Notes: generated by a model not told the origin, from the sequence alone. A stretch of 64,000 nucleotides of DNA from Wyeomyia smithii (GCF_029784165.1 NC_073694.1:43287362-43351361), one strand, 5' to 3'; shown: positions 35,090 to 49,566, numbered from the stretch's first letter. Numbers and translations: made by a program.

Positions 35090-35515
35090 CCCACACGAAC
35101 TCGCCAGGAAAACCCGCGGCCTTTCGTGATATCTTGGCTCAGCGGCACACACCATATGGCCACTTGAACACCAGCGAACAACAACAACGAACCAAAACCA
35201 GCAACTAGACCCCGCACAATACCCTCAGAGCCCGAGGATTACAAGCCCCTGTCCCAGCTCATAAAATCGTGGCTGAGCAGAACAAATCCATACATGCTGC
35301 ATATTCATTCGACGATCATCAGACGACCATACAACTACAAAACACTGATTGAATAATACATGCTAGTTTTAAGATAGACTTAATTTCAGCTCGTAGTCGG
35401 CAGCAAGGATAAAAAATTTGCTTTTAGATTTTAAGTCATCAGATATAATTGGCGCCGTTAAACATTGAATTGTATTTGTGCCGTGTCAAATAAATGGTTT
35501 GTAAAGAAAAAAAAT
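35090..35515 (+). mobile_element. 5'-truncated 3' end of the LOA/I-type element
   Basis: The first 40 bases encode 'RPFRDILAQR', matching the C-terminal 'PVRDVLVSR' segment near 14780 of the copy at 12.25-15.26 kb. The 3' UTR shares 'cagctcgtagtcggcagc', 'aaaaaatttgcttttag', 'cagatataattggcg' and 'tgtgccgtgtcaaataaa'. It ends in an A-rich tail. It is a typical truncated copy made by target-primed reverse transcription. Confidence 0.8.
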
Positions 35516-35739
35516 ATTTATAACTTAAAAATAATATAGTATCTAACAATATATCTAAGATGGCAGCCCCATCACAAAACTCGGTAGACAACATTAACAA
35601 TCACACTACTTTTCAAAAAAAAAAGAATAGCTTGTAACATTGGGCTTGAATCTAATTTCATTTTATGGCGATGTGCTATGCCGATATGCTATGCCGAATC
35701 CAGAATAAGCCTTCATGAAACTTGGTTTTAGACTGCATT

Positions 35740-36050
35740 CCTCCATTCGGCTCTCACACCCGCTGCTCGAGCACCTTCGTCGACAGCACATATCCAATGC
35801 GCGCGGAGTTTGTCTCTATCCCGGTCTCTACTTCATACTATCTACGTTTCATGTCCGTAAAGTGCCACCGTGAGGATCAGCGTCCTGTAGAGCACAAATT
35901 TCGTGCGACTCTGTAGACTACGGTACCTAAGCTGGCAACGCGATCCGTAACAAGCTCTATTCCGTTTCTTCATCTTGCGACTCACTTCGTTATCACTAGT
36001 TACGAGTATACTATGACAAATTCATTCACCACTTCGAAAGTGTCCACACA
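35740..36050 (-). pseudogene. RTE-like RT C-terminal fragment
   Basis: On the minus strand, words such as 'KKRNRACYGSRCQLR' and 'TKFVLYRTLILTVALYGHET' match the segment between the RT thumb and the C-terminal domain of RTE-like elements (compare 58434-58640). Stops occur before and after. It has no catalytic part. Confidence 0.68.
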
Positions 36051-36177
36051 ACAAACGCAGCACGAACTCCCGTTAGATTACACAGTGTAACAATTTTTTT
36101 GCCTTGGCTTCTATGTATGATTTTTTGATGAAGTTCGATGAGAAAATAAATTCCCCCGAGTTTGAACATATTTCAAC

Positions 36178-36585
36178 TTAAGGGGTAACAATGGCGCCAA
36201 TTTGAATTTTTTAGAAATCGGAAATTTTCGATGGTTTTTCGACGCCATTTGGTTTTAAAACCAAAAATCAAAATTCTAAGAGTTTGTCCACATATTAGCA
36301 TCTTATTACCCATCTTTAAAAAAACAACAGAAACTAAATCGGACAAAAACTGAGCTCAAAACGGTGATTCTATGAAACCGGTTTTGGCATGGTTTTAGTA
36401 TATTTCACAAAACAAAATAATATCGAGTATGTCTGAGCATTACTGGTAATGCGCTAATATCTAAAAGTGGTAGTCAAATTGTGTCTTATATTGAGTAAAA
36501 AAAGTCCAAAAATTGATTGGTAGGTGTCTGATTTACGTGAAATGTCAGCAACATGTCAATTTTGCCCCAATTCCCCTACAATACT
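36178..36585. mobile_element. Possible MITE with AGGGG ends
   Basis: The left side is TTAAGGGGTAACAATGGCGCC and the right side, reverse-complemented, is AGGGGAATTGGGGCAAAATTG. The ends are similar but offset. TTAA is present only on the left. No coding frame. The call is tentative. Confidence 0.4.
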
Positions 36586-37234
36586 AAAATGGGTTCATCT
36601 CGACGTTAAATTACCTTTTGTTGAAATCTGTCCAGTTTTGTAAATTTAATCATGGTAGTTACATGTAACAGTTGACACTTCTGGTTTACTATAAATTAAC
36701 TTCATTCAAATCAATTTGACATAATTTTATTGATCCCTTTTAATTTAAAACTCAGAATGCCAAATCTGGTTTTCATTTGCTTGATTAGTTCTCGAGTTAT
36801 GCAGAACTTTGTGTTTTCTTCGTATCTCTTCCAGAGGAGCGAGGGGTTTCAATTTAAAATAAGGACCTTCTCCGGTTCCAAAAACCCCTGCGCACAAATT
36901 TTCATGCTGATTGATTTAATCATTTTCATGTCTACCTCGATCAGACAAACAGACAAAACTCAACTTTTATTTGTATAGATACACTGATTTGTTTATTTTT
37001 TGCTTAGTCGCGATCCAAAAAAAAAATACGAATAGCACAAAATGACTTCTTCAACCCATAGGAATATCTGTGCAAAATTAAATGATATCTGCAAAATACT
37101 TTCGAAAAAGGCTAAACATCATAGTAGTCTCCTCATCAGGCTTCGTTCTGCTCATTTTGATCTTAAAGAGAAAACAATTTTCTCCACTCTCAAGTCGTAT
37201 ATCACTCGACTTAGTTCGACGAGCTGAGCATTTT
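36586..37234. other. AT-rich repeat-like DNA, no gene
   Basis: Nothing coding. Phrases such as 'ctcgagttatgcagaacttt' resemble the interspersed families of the window, but I see no boundaries. Confidence 0.35.
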
Positions 37235-37285
37235 CTGTATGTATGTATGTGTGTATGTGTGTGTGTGTGCGTGTGTGTGTATGTG
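37235..37285 (+). repeat. (TG)n/(TATG)n microsatellite
   Basis: About 50 bases of tgta and tg repeats directly precede the tandem array at 37298. Confidence 0.85.
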
Positions 37286-37297
37286 CAACTTTTTTTT

Positions 37298-39110
37298 CTC
37301 ACTCACTTTTCTCAGAGATGGCAGGACCGATTTTCGTGAAATTAATTGCAAATGAAAGGTGTAGTTACCCCATAGGTTGTTATTTAATTTCATTATAATC
37401 GGATTTTGGTTTAGAGGTTATGTATCAAAATGTTAAAATCACGAAATATCAATATCTCAGAAACTACACAACCGATTTTAACAAAACTGATGTCAAATGA
37501 ACGGACTATCTTCAAAACTCTTAACTTATAAATTTCATAAAGATTAAACATATGGTTAAAAAATTTTGTAAAGAAATGTTTTCCAAGGGTTGTTTAAACT
37601 CACTCACTTTTCTCAGAGATGGCTGAACCGATTTTCACAAAACTAGTCTCGAATGAAAGGCCTAGTTGTCCCATAGGTTGCTATTGAATTCAATTGTAAT
37701 CGGTTTGTAACTTTGTACGTTATTTATAAAAATGTCAAATCACGTTATAAAAGCAAAGCATATATCAAAAACTGCTTGAACTCACTTACTTTTCTCAGAA
37801 ATGGCTACACCGGTTTTCACGAAATTAGTTGAAAATGAAAGGTCTAGTGGCCTCATAACATCCTATTGAACTTCATTGTAATCGGATTTTTAGCTTAGGT
37901 ACCATGTATCAAAATGTGAAAATCACGAAACTACACAACCGATTTGAACAAAATTAATATCAAATGAACGGGTTACCTTAAAAACCCATAGCTTTTGAAT
38001 TTTATGGAGATTGAACTTGTGGTTCAGAAGTTATGGAAAGAAACGTGTTCTGGAGACTATTTAATCTCACTCAAGTTTCTGAGAGATGGCTCGACCGATT
38101 TCCATAAAATCAGTATCATATGGAAGTCCTTGTTGCCCCATAAGACCCTATTGATTTTTTTTATTTGCAAACGGATTATTACTTTGCCTGTTATGTTTAA
38201 AAATGTGAAATCCAGCTATGAAAAGAAACATATTCCGAAGACTACCTAAACTCACTCACTTTTCTCAGAGATGGCCGACCCAATTTCCACAAAATTAGTG
38301 TCAAATGAAAGGTCTAGCTGCCTCATAACACCCAATTGTATTTTGCTGTAATCGGACTGTAACTTCGTCTGTAATGTATCGAAATGTGGAAGTCACGAAA
38401 CTTCATTATCTTAGAAACTACACAACTGATTTGAACAATATTGATATCAGATGACCGGGCTAGTTAAGGGTTAACTGATGAATTATGATTGAACATGTGG
38501 TTTCAAAGTTTGGCTTCCCTATACGTTCCATTTTCATTTGATTATAATCGAACTTAAGCAACCGTTAGGTATTGAATTGTCAAAACAACGAAAGTCCATT
38601 TTTTTTTTATTCTCGTTTATTTTCCGTCGGTCTAGTTCCGCAACTGTTGTGGCCAATCACCGACGCCCAGGGAGGCGACTCCACACCCAGGACCCTAACT
38701 CACGACCCGTTTATTAACGGACCGGCGCCAACGGCTTTACTTCCTCATGCGATGGAAGGCGTGATCCCAGAGATTTTTCGCCTCAGAAAATCTCCCGGTG
38801 TCGGCTAGGATTGAATCTAGACCAGTTGGGTTGGTTGTGAGTGGATCACGCCACCTCACAACCATCGACACCTATGTCGGCGGTGGGATTCGAACCCAAG
38901 CGTCGAGCGTGGTTGACGGAGACGTTACCAACCACACTAGGCCCCCGCTCAACGAAAGTCTATTATCTCAAGTATTACACGACTTATTTGAACATAAGTG
39001 TCATAGAAACGAGTCATCTCTCAAACTTACAAATAACAAACTTCATAACAATTTGATATGTGGTTCAAAAGTTTTGGAAAGAAAAGAAATTCAAAGACTA
39101 TTCAAAACTC
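37298..39110 (+). repeat. Alternating long/short tandem array ('cacttttctcagagatggc')
   Basis: Units beginning 'ctcactcacttttctcaga' (or close variants) start at 37298, 37599, 37781, 38066 and 38251. Spacings are 301, 182, 285 and 185 bases, so long and short units alternate in a dimer of about 470-485 bases. Long units carry an extra segment 'atctcagaaactacacaacc'. The array is interrupted by a SINE at 38597-38949 and continues in degraded form to about 39110. It is similar in style to dispersed culicine repeats. No protein is encoded. Confidence 0.78.
38597..38949 (-). mobile_element. Complete tRNA-derived SINE with 11-bp target duplication
   Basis: Read on the minus strand, the 5' end has an A-box-like 'tagtgtggttggtaacg' and a perfect B box GGTTCGAATCC about 45 bases further on, the layout of an internal Pol III promoter. 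The body continues through 'ggagattttctgaggcg' and ends in an A-run of about 8-9 bases. The word CAACGAAAGTC flanks it directly at 38586-38596 and 38950-38960. At 353 bases it is longer than a simple tRNA SINE, so the 3' half is probably of another origin. It is of the general mosquito tRNA-SINE type; the name is not asserted. Confidence 0.88.
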
Positions 39111-39239
39111 TACCTGCTTTGATCAATATATATGGCCTCAACATGATTAAAATGTGGTATCGTACTATTTGAACGTTCCCGATATCGCTCGTGATAAATT
39201 GTTCGATATTAAGAGTCATTTCTTTTATTTCGCTATTTT

Positions 39240-39392
39240 GCTCCTATTTTCATCTCGGTACCTATATTTATCTCATCACGCCTTTTTGATCAATTTATCG
39301 TAAAATTTTATCATATTTTTAACGTTGAACTTTAAAGCACTTGACGAAATCAAGAAACAAATATTGAATTGAATAATGGAGCGATTACCCTA
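39240..39392 (-). mobile_element. Shortened copy of the 53128-53372 MITE
   Basis: It is the reverse complement of most of 53128-53372, with shared words 'gctcct', 'ctttttgatcaatt' and 'aataatggagcgattaccct'. The outer bases of its left end and an internal segment are missing. Confidence 0.75.
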
Positions 39393-41464
39393 CTTATTAC
39401 TTAGTAGGCAAGAACAGCAATCGCAAACCACATTCACGATTATTAATCAAAACTGATTCATCACAGACAATGTAAAATACCTGGATGTAGAAAAAACTGA
39501 GTCGCATATAAATGAGAAGTCGTCGTACGGTTCAAAATCGCTCAAAATATTAGAACTGGCTAGTAAAATAACGTAAGATTACAAAAAAAACACTAGAGAT
39601 ACCAAACTTGTCCTAACATAACTGAAGACCAATTTTTCATTGTGAAAAAGGGCAACATAAAACAAATAAACCTCAACAGATTTATTAAACGCAATCGTTC
39701 GGTACAAAAGCAGGTAAAACTTATGGGCACGTGAAGCAATGAATGACAGAAATTAAAATAAAACCTTCGGTACTCCTCACAGTCAAATAAAACCCCACGC
39801 CCATTCAATTCTAAACTCCGCTAAAACCGCCATACAAGCGAAGAAAGTGGAACCGGCTGGCTGGATAGCGGTCTTCAGGAGGCAAATTTTTAATTGATTT
39901 TTTTTTTCATCCGCTTCCGTTCGGTTACGCCCTAACAGTAGGCCTGTACGCAATAGCGCACAGGCAAAGGTCCATAAATATGTGAACCCGGCTGGGAAGC
40001 GCGTCCGTCGTCATCGACAGCAGCCGGGGCCTTTCCGAGTGCGAATGAGCGAGCCGAGGGCCCAATATTATACGAGCGCGCAAACAAATAACATCAAAAG
40101 TCGTAAAAGAGGAAATAAACATTTCGCTGGAACGGCCGCGCAAAGAAGGGTGGGATGGGGGGTTAGGAAGTGAAAAAAAGACGGCATAATTCACGGTCAG
40201 CTCCAGATGTTTTACATCTTAATTTTAATGCTCTTTGTGGATCGCTCGGGAACCATTATTATACTGTTACGCACGCCTGAATAAGACATTACATCCAAGG
40301 TCAACACCTCAGCGGGGGAGGAAATTGAAAATCTGTTGACCAAGCTGTGTGGCGACCGGCTGCTGGCTGGAGGATTGCGAAAATTAAAAATTTGGCACTC
40401 GGTTCGCTTTTATGAGTATCAATTAATCTTGTATTTATTGCAGTACTTGTCTTATTTCTAACGGTCGTTAATCTTGGGTAGCGGTACACAAATATCGCCC
40501 GGGTTTGTTCTAGCCGAGAAAGGAACAAAGAAAGGGAGAGAGATAGAAAGTACGTGGTAACGTTCAGACCGTTAAGGTCGCTTCATCAATCCGACGATCC
40601 AATGGAGTTGTCAAGGGGAGCGACCTTTTCAGGAGGGATACACAGGCAGTAAGTAGGAGAAGAGGAAGTAGAAATATGGCAATGGTTATGTCGAGCGGCT
40701 GTTTTCCTAAAAGCAAGAGGAAAAGAACGCATTTAGTGACTGAGTTAAAAGTTTAATCCAATAAACAGGCTACAAATTGTGGCCACGTGCTCGTTCTTCC
40801 TCTCTACCGCTCGCTGTCGGCTTTTTGCTAACGCTATGAACTTCAATCACAGGATATAAATGCTAATGGAGACCGCTGCGTGAAACAGGGAAAAACTTAC
40901 TACTAACCACGTCTGGCAGTTTAATCTACCCGAGCGAAGTATCTAAACTTGAGTGCTGTAAAGCATTGAGCGAAGGAAAATTTGTTCATTACAGTTAACA
41001 CAAATCATTTGGTTTCGGTTCGGGCAAGATTGATGAAATTTTTTGAAATTAAACATTATGAGTTGTTACGAAAAAAATATTATATGACTAGGGAAAATTT
41101 TACCATTTTGTCATTTTATTATTTCATCATTTAATCGAGCTTCCGAAATAGAACCCTAACGACGCAAAAAATGCCCGTACTGTGACAAATTTCTCGTAAA
41201 AAACGTAGTTTGTTTCTCCGGGAACAACGCAATAAGGCTCCACAAAAATAAGAGCAATTTTAAGTAAATGTGGCAATTGCAATATTTTCATTTTTAAACT
41301 GACTGAACATTGTACACATGTTCCTCCAGGTTGAAGAAGGCATTTTGTGCTGTAAATGCATTCCATGGAAAATAGGGGAAAAACTATTTTTTTAGCACAT
41401 TATTTCCGATTTTGCTGAAACTTTTCTCAGTTGTTCCTTTTTGATAAGAAATTCATGTATCATA
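39393..41464. other. Unique-looking DNA, no gene recognised
   Basis: No coding region or repeat family with clear edges. Open frames of 63-89 codons lack motifs. Probably host non-coding DNA. Confidence 0.45.
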
Positions 41465-41809
41465 GAGGACTCGATTGTCCGGAGACTCGATTATCCGGAG
41501 ACTCGATTATCCGGAGACTCGATTATTCGAAAACTCGATTATCCGGAATTCGATTCTGCGGAATTTTAGACTCGATTATCCGGAATTTTATTTTTTGGTG
41601 TCGGTTTTCAATTTTTATTCCGTAATTTTGTCATTACCATCACTTCTGGCATATTTGTTACCATTTGAGTCATTTCCGGCATGTTTGATACATGTTCGAA
41701 TTAAGTCAAAATAATCAATGTCCAACTTATTTAATTTCAGTAGTTTTTGTGTGTTTTGATTATCCAGAATGAAAATTAATTGATGTTCCGGATAATCGAG
41801 TCCGACTCG
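41465..41809. mobile_element. TA-flanked pogo-like MITE with 16-bp subterminal repeats
   Basis: TA lies at 41463-41464 and 41810-41811. The ends are inverted around GGACTCGATTATCCGGA. At the left end, the 16-base unit 'gagactcgattatccg' is repeated about four times in tandem (about 41480-41545), then once more in diverged form. The CTCGATTATCCG end is shared by pogo/Tigger-like elements and a TA duplication fits them. The interior of about 200 bases has no transposase. Confidence 0.72.
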
Positions 41810-41811
41810 TA

Positions 41812-42290
41812 TCAGTTTTTCATGTAGGCCTATCCAAAATGGTGACAGATGAATAAAAATTCCTGTATCAGAAACGGCTTGTTTGATTCAAATGGCGTCT
41901 TCAGTAAAGTTGTAGGTAAAAAAATTGCGGTTTTAGAAATACTTTATACACTGTAAATTTTTTTTTCTGGGCGCAATTTTCCAAATTATCAAAAAATAAT
42001 AAATATCTTAAAAAGTACCTTTTGAATAATCTAATTTTTCACACATAGAAGACATTATGGGCTACTATCTGTCAAAATAATGATGATAAAATAAAAAATA
42101 AAATATCTATGAACGTTGGAGTATTTCGACATTTTCACTCTGAATTATGTTTTCGAGGGTTTTTTCTACATTACAATACGATGTTAAAATATAATCACTG
42201 AGAGCATGATACCAACCCAACGCGATGTTTTTGTTCCCATAATCGATTATTTTTATACTGAACAGAATACAAAAAATCTGAACATAAAAA
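41812..42290. other. AT-rich DNA, no gene
   Basis: It contains 'cttcagtaaagttgtag', a phrase echoed near 44660 and 57015 as part of dispersed repeats. No boundaries found. Confidence 0.35.
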
Positions 42291-42292
42291 TA

Positions 42293-42572
42293 CACTAAAG
42301 TCGCTTTTTACGCGGGGGATACGAGCCGCGTAAAAAAAAACCGCTTAAATTCCGGAATCCGCGTAAAAAAACAATCGTTAATTTCGCATTGCGAGTGAAG
42401 GGAAACCGAAATCCGGGCAAAAAAAAAAATACCGCGTAAATTCCGGAATCCGCGTAAAAAAACCGTGTAAATTCCGGAATCCGCGTAAAAAAACCGTGTA
42501 AATTCCGGAATCCGCGTAAAAAAGCCGCGTAAAAAAACCGCATAAAAAAACGCGTAAAAAGCAACTTAAGTG
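42293..42572. mobile_element. TA-flanked element with 31-bp tandem units (CCGCGTAAAAAA)
   Basis: TA lies at 42291-42292 and 42573-42574. The ends CACTAAAGTCGCTTTTTACGCG and, reverse-complemented, CACTTAAGTTGCTTTTTACGCG are inverted over about 22 bases. Inside, a 31-base unit containing the palindrome TTCCGGAA and the word CCGCGTAAAAAA is repeated three times in tandem (about 42430-42523). A TA target suggests a Tc1/mariner-type mobiliser. Related copies are at 23295-23473 and 22301-22380. Confidence 0.78.
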
Positions 42573-42574
42573 TA

Positions 42575-44429
<1,855 letters not shown>

Positions 44430-45780
44430 CTTTATTTTTATATGTTAAGAAAAAGACATTCCAGAAGAATGAATTTCATATTCATCTCTTAAAAAATTAT
44501 TTTAAAAACAAAAATTGTTTTTTTAAAAATCGGTCATTTTAGCTTTCTTCAAAAATATTTTTTGTACAGGCAATTTAGTTTCTCAAAACGTTTTCAAACG
44601 AATCAAAGTGAGCTCTTCTGAGTAAAAACGGCTACGAGCCATACTTTCTTCGACAAAGTTGTAGTACTACTTGAGGACTTCATGTTCGTCATTGAAAATT
44701 GTCTAAAAGTGCATATATCAAATGAGCTATCGGCTTGCAAAAAATATGAGCGTGACTGATAATTTTCATCCTTGCCTACTCCACATATACAACGTGTGCC
44801 TTTCACCAGTATACTTTCTTTCAAGACAAATTCAAATCAAATTGACCTATTGGGACGGGGAGACTCTGTGATTTTTTTTGATATTGATACAGACGAATCA
44901 CATGAAATGGTTGGTTTTCATCGCATGCGCTAGGAATTCTCGCATGCGATTGATTCAATTTTCGCGTAAGTTTGTTCTTGAAACTTTTCTCCAATTTTCA
45001 CCGCTTGCCAATGAAATAATAGTGATAACAAGCGTATTAAAAAATTGTCCAACATTTTATCTATCCAACAACATATTGACCATCATTTGGTCATGCTGTT
45101 ATTATCGTTTAAAATCTGACGGAACATTTGCCAGTTTCTTTTCCAATTTCATAGAATGCATCCCTGTATAGAAAATAAAGACGTCCCACATCAAAAAATT
45201 CGAGATGAACGATTTCTTTTATATCTTTTTTTTTCAAAATAAATTTCTTCCAAAGTAGAATCTCAACTCCGTTTTTTTTTTCAATATTTTCAAATGAAAG
45301 AACAGTTAATTCCCTACAGGCATTTCTTGGCAAATTTTCTTTTACTCTTGTCATTGCCGTACTTTCATAAGGACACAATAAAGTTTTTGTTAAAAAAACT
45401 TTTTTTACTCAATATTTTCTGAGGAATTTTGGGCAGCAAAATTGTCTATCTAAAAACTTCTCATAAAAACGGTTTTTAATTCGTTTTTTGTTTTTATGTT
45501 TTTTTTCAGTGTAAAATTTCGAATTCAATTTTGTCAATATTATTCTCCAAAAAGTTTAGACACTTTTTTTAAACTCATCATTTGACAACTATCCTTGTTT
45601 TTATAAAGGTGGTTTGATTTTTTAATAAATATTTTTTTATTTTGATTGTCTTTTCGAATGTTAATACAAATATATTTTCAAAAATTTAAGTATTCAAAGT
45701 TACTTATGGTAGAAGGGCCCACAATATTCTAAGAGGGTGCTACCAGCCCCTCGGTCGAGTTGGTGCGAAATCCTTCTTAA
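44430..45780. other. AT-rich DNA with dispersed repeat phrases, no gene
   Basis: Homopolymer A and T runs dominate. The phrase 'cttcgacaaagttgtag' near 44650 recurs in variant form at 41905 and 57010. No element edges or coding frame supported. Confidence 0.4.
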
Positions 45781-46480
45781 GTGAAAAGTAGAGAAAAAAT
45801 TAATAAACGGAAAACGACAAGCTTGAAATAAGCAGCAAAAACAGATACCAAGGAGCGAATAGCAAAACTCAAAAAACAAGAGGTATCAAATCAAAGGCAA
45901 ATAGTAGAAAGCAGAATGCGAAACGACAAAAGTAATACGCAAAACTGTAAGCCAATTGGAAGCAAAAACTCATAGCAAAAACGGAAAATAATACTCAAAT
46001 ATTAAAAGGGGAAAAGCTTAAATCAAATTGCACACGTTAAATCAATCATGAAGAAAAGAAAATCAAAATCAAAATGCCAAAAAAAGACAAGAACCGAAGA
46101 GCATATAATGAAGAACAGTAAGAAAATAACGAAAAGAAAAATTTAAAAATTGTAAATCAAAAATTTAAGCGGAAATAACAATAATCAATTAATAAAAAGT
46201 GAAAAACAGAAAAAAAAACAGTGTAAAATAACGAAACGCAAAGAGAGAAACAATAAACTAAATGCTAAAAACTGGAAATCAGAGCAACATGTTAGCAGCA
46301 AAAAGCAGAGCGAAAAATTAAAATAGCAGAAGTCGCCGATCAAAAATGTATAAAAAATAAAAACAAAACATACGATGAAGGTCGTCCACAACAGTTTGCA
46401 AAATAAAAAAGGGGAGTAAAATTTTCTAAAAACTCTTACAAAGGGGGAGAGGGCCATTACGGCCAAAAAAATAAATGTTA
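45781..46480 (+). other. Second A-rich, purine-biased block
   Basis: Composition and words ('agcaaaaac', 'gaaaagaaa', 'aaatagcaga') are like 42575-43323, on the same strand, 1.3 kb beyond the microsatellite. A minus-strand frame here is T-rich and hydrophobic only because of composition. Confidence 0.6.
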
Positions 46481-49400
46481 ATTACTAATAAATAAATGTT
46501 ATTTAAAATATAAAAATAAATTGATTCTTTATTTTGCATATTATTCAAACAGATTTTTTTTAAAGTGTTTTTTTTTAATACAAAACTATGACACAGATAT
46601 CATACCAACCAAACAAACCGTTCTGCCTCCAAAAATATTGTTAACCCATTATGAACCAGGTGTACGTTCTATTGAACGGCACGTTAGATGATGGTCAGAT
46701 GAGATAAACATATTTCGTTTTCTCTGTATGGTAGCTGGGAATGTTAGATACAAAAATTCATACTGGTGGCCCCTTCCCTCCCATTATGTAGAGAGAAGCG
46801 CGATTCGCGCAAATGTGTTCAAAACCACAATTTTTTAACAGTTTTGTAAATAAAGTTTAAAAAAGAATACAGGCAATTTCAGTGATTTATCGTGTCTCGC
46901 TTTGAGGCAGCGTTCGATTGAGTTGAGCCAAAAAAGGTATGGCAAATCATGGTTGAACAGAGTTTCTCATTAAAACTGGCTGAGCTGATTCATGACTTTC
47001 TTGATAGACTCACGTCATGCGTCAGAATAGGAGGCGTACACGTAGCTTGTTTGGCGGGGGCGGTCAGCAAATACGACATCCAGCAGAGAGACAGAGAGAG
47101 TGAGAGTGTGGCGAGTTTAATTGGCAGTTGGAGAAAACTAGCCCAAAGTTGACTGATGTGTAGACTTACTCTGCGGAGTTACTCACCGGGTCGAAAACGA
47201 CCTGTCCTTAAAAAAAGTGAGCAAAAAATAAAGAATTATTAATTCATACACATTGTTCAACTGCTCGGCTTATAATTCCATTTTTACCGGTGCTCCAAGA
47301 CGCTGAGAGGAAATTTTCTTTGTCCCGTCGTAATCTGCATTATTCACATGCTCATCCGAGGGGCATAATTCGCTGGCAAACAAAATTAAAAATTTATCTC
47401 TATTCAGTCGCGCTTCTTTCGTAGTTATTGTGCCTAACTTACGGCCCGCCAGACATCCATACGTATACACAAATTTATCTCGCGAATCCACTTGACTTCC
47501 GACTGCATATTCAGACGCGCTTCCCAGGGAATGATACGCGAACGGTGGAGCTCCTCGCTTTGCTTGGAGAATTCGTCCGTATTTACTACCTCTCCCCGAA
47601 GCGGAATCCACATGAAAAATGTGCCCTTCATTTTCGGCTGCTAACACTAGAACCAACCGTGTAATCCCCACTGTGCGGTTCGGGAATGAATCACAGAGCC
47701 GCTGAAGGCAGTCAGTGGATGAAAGGAGAATCAACTACAGAGGAAAACCTGCAGGAGCACAGTCGAATGCGAACCACGTTTCCGCACTCAGTGGAGGGTT
47801 CCACACACTGACACGCAAAGAAAGCGATGAATTACAAGTGAAAATACTTTTTTTCTCTTCAACTTGATCCACCTGACAGGAGCGCATTCGCTGAGCGCAT
47901 CATGTTATGAAGTTTACCGACATCGAGTGCAAACAGCTTCCTCCCTGAAGAAATGGTAGGCATAACACAGAGTTTTATTTGCCTATTGCGTTGTGCTCAT
48001 CTTTTGCTACATAATTCACTCGGCGAAGAACTGTTGGCAAAATGTGAAACATTAGTACTATACACATAAGAAATTTTGAGAAGCGTTAGTTGCTCACCAT
48101 GGAAAAAATTCGAAATGGTATTTTTCCGAGTGTAACTCTTCCGGGCGGAAGTGAGTGAGCTCGAAAGATGATGAAATAATGCTAACAACTCGGTCACAAA
48201 TCAACACGCGAAATGCATTTTGTGCTGAAACAGGAGCGCAAAAAAAGTCCAAGGGTATGTGCACTATGCACCGTTGCATGCCATCACCGCACGTGGTATA
48301 GAGAATAAAGAAGTTTCGCGGATGTGAGCGTGAAAGGAAATGCATTTTTTGCTGCCGGATGTGTAGGATGCTCCTATATCTGGGACAAGTGGTAAGATAA
48401 ATTAGGTTTTTGTCATGCACAAACAGTGGATGCGGAAGTGTAGCGTCTAATGGTGGTTAATTTATTGTTTTAAACAATGATCAGACTATGACGCTGGGAC
48501 CACCCCACGTATGCACGCATGGTTTGTCTCTACATGGGTGCAGGATTAGCTGCTACTGGACAACACGGTCGTATTGCGTTTTACACTACCAGGAAGTGAA
48601 CCGGTGGAAATAGAGCGAAGAATCGTACAGTTTCATTAATAATTTCTTTATTTTAAACAGCGCTCGGAACCTGTTCCAAATGCTAATTTTTACTGTAGGA
48701 CGCTACGGAACTGTGACAAAATATATGTGGGTTGAATTTCAGTGAGCACTAAACAGGTAAATGCTGACGGAACTTTCGTATTTTTACGTAAAGGATTTGG
48801 CACTACGTGTATAAAAATGATTCATTGATACCTCGAAACAATCGTGGGTGAAGGTAAAATTTGCTGGCTATCCCACGGCTTGTAACAATTCAACGACTTG
48901 CCAAAGCAATGGCAATATCAAAGTTGTGCATGTGGACTTTCAAATTTAAAACTTCTGTTTTTCGTTTTTTTATACACTTGATTTGCTGAAAAGTTTCAAA
49001 ACTTCGATGAACTGCTTGCCCTAACATTGACATCAACTAGTATCGTGTTTGAAGAAATAGCAGAGGTCCAATATTGCTCCCTTGAGGAACTCCGTCATCC
49101 AGGCTCTTGGCCAGTGAGTTTTGTACTAAACCGGTAAAAACTTCACACTCCTGAAAGAGTGATGCTTTCGACTCTTTCCTATGGTTTCAGTAGCATCCAT
49201 ATAAACTGCATGTATGTCTTTGTTTGATATGTTCTCTTCCATTACATGTGTTGGATGTAAATACGAAAGTGTCATCTGGGTGACTTTTTATAATCGACAT
49301 TAGTCGATTTCATCTGCGTTATAAATATTTTTCGGCTCATAATTCTTAACCAGCCCTGGTAAAATGTTAGTCGTCCAGTTGTTAACCATAGAGTAGAGTC

Positions 49401-49566
49401 TATGCTAATTTGGAAATGTTGTTTGACATTTTTCTGGTTGTTTTTACTATTTATATCATCTTTGCAGGACTAAACTTTCCGTACACTGTCCAATAAAACA
49501 GGTCATTAGATACACAAACTAACCCAATACTAACGTTTCAACATATTTGCATTTTTTCTTGCCCCA
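46481..49566. other. Mostly unique-looking DNA, no gene recognised
   Basis: The longest frame is 154 codons on the minus strand (47270-47734), with no domain or signal peptide I can identify. A frame of 108 codons at 48094-48420 is likewise unremarkable. TTAACCCATTATG at about 46640 resembles one end of a TTAA element, but the partner was not found. I cannot exclude a host exon here. Confidence 0.35.

Noticed and set aside
46640..47212. Possible TTAA element starting TTAACCCATTATG and ending near CCTTAA at 47209
   Set aside because: The two ends are not inverted copies of each other beyond a few bases.
47270..47734. 154-codon minus-strand frame
   Set aside because: No domain, signal peptide or recognised family, and overlapping frames of 65-78 codons exist. 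I left it as unproven, though a host exon cannot be excluded.
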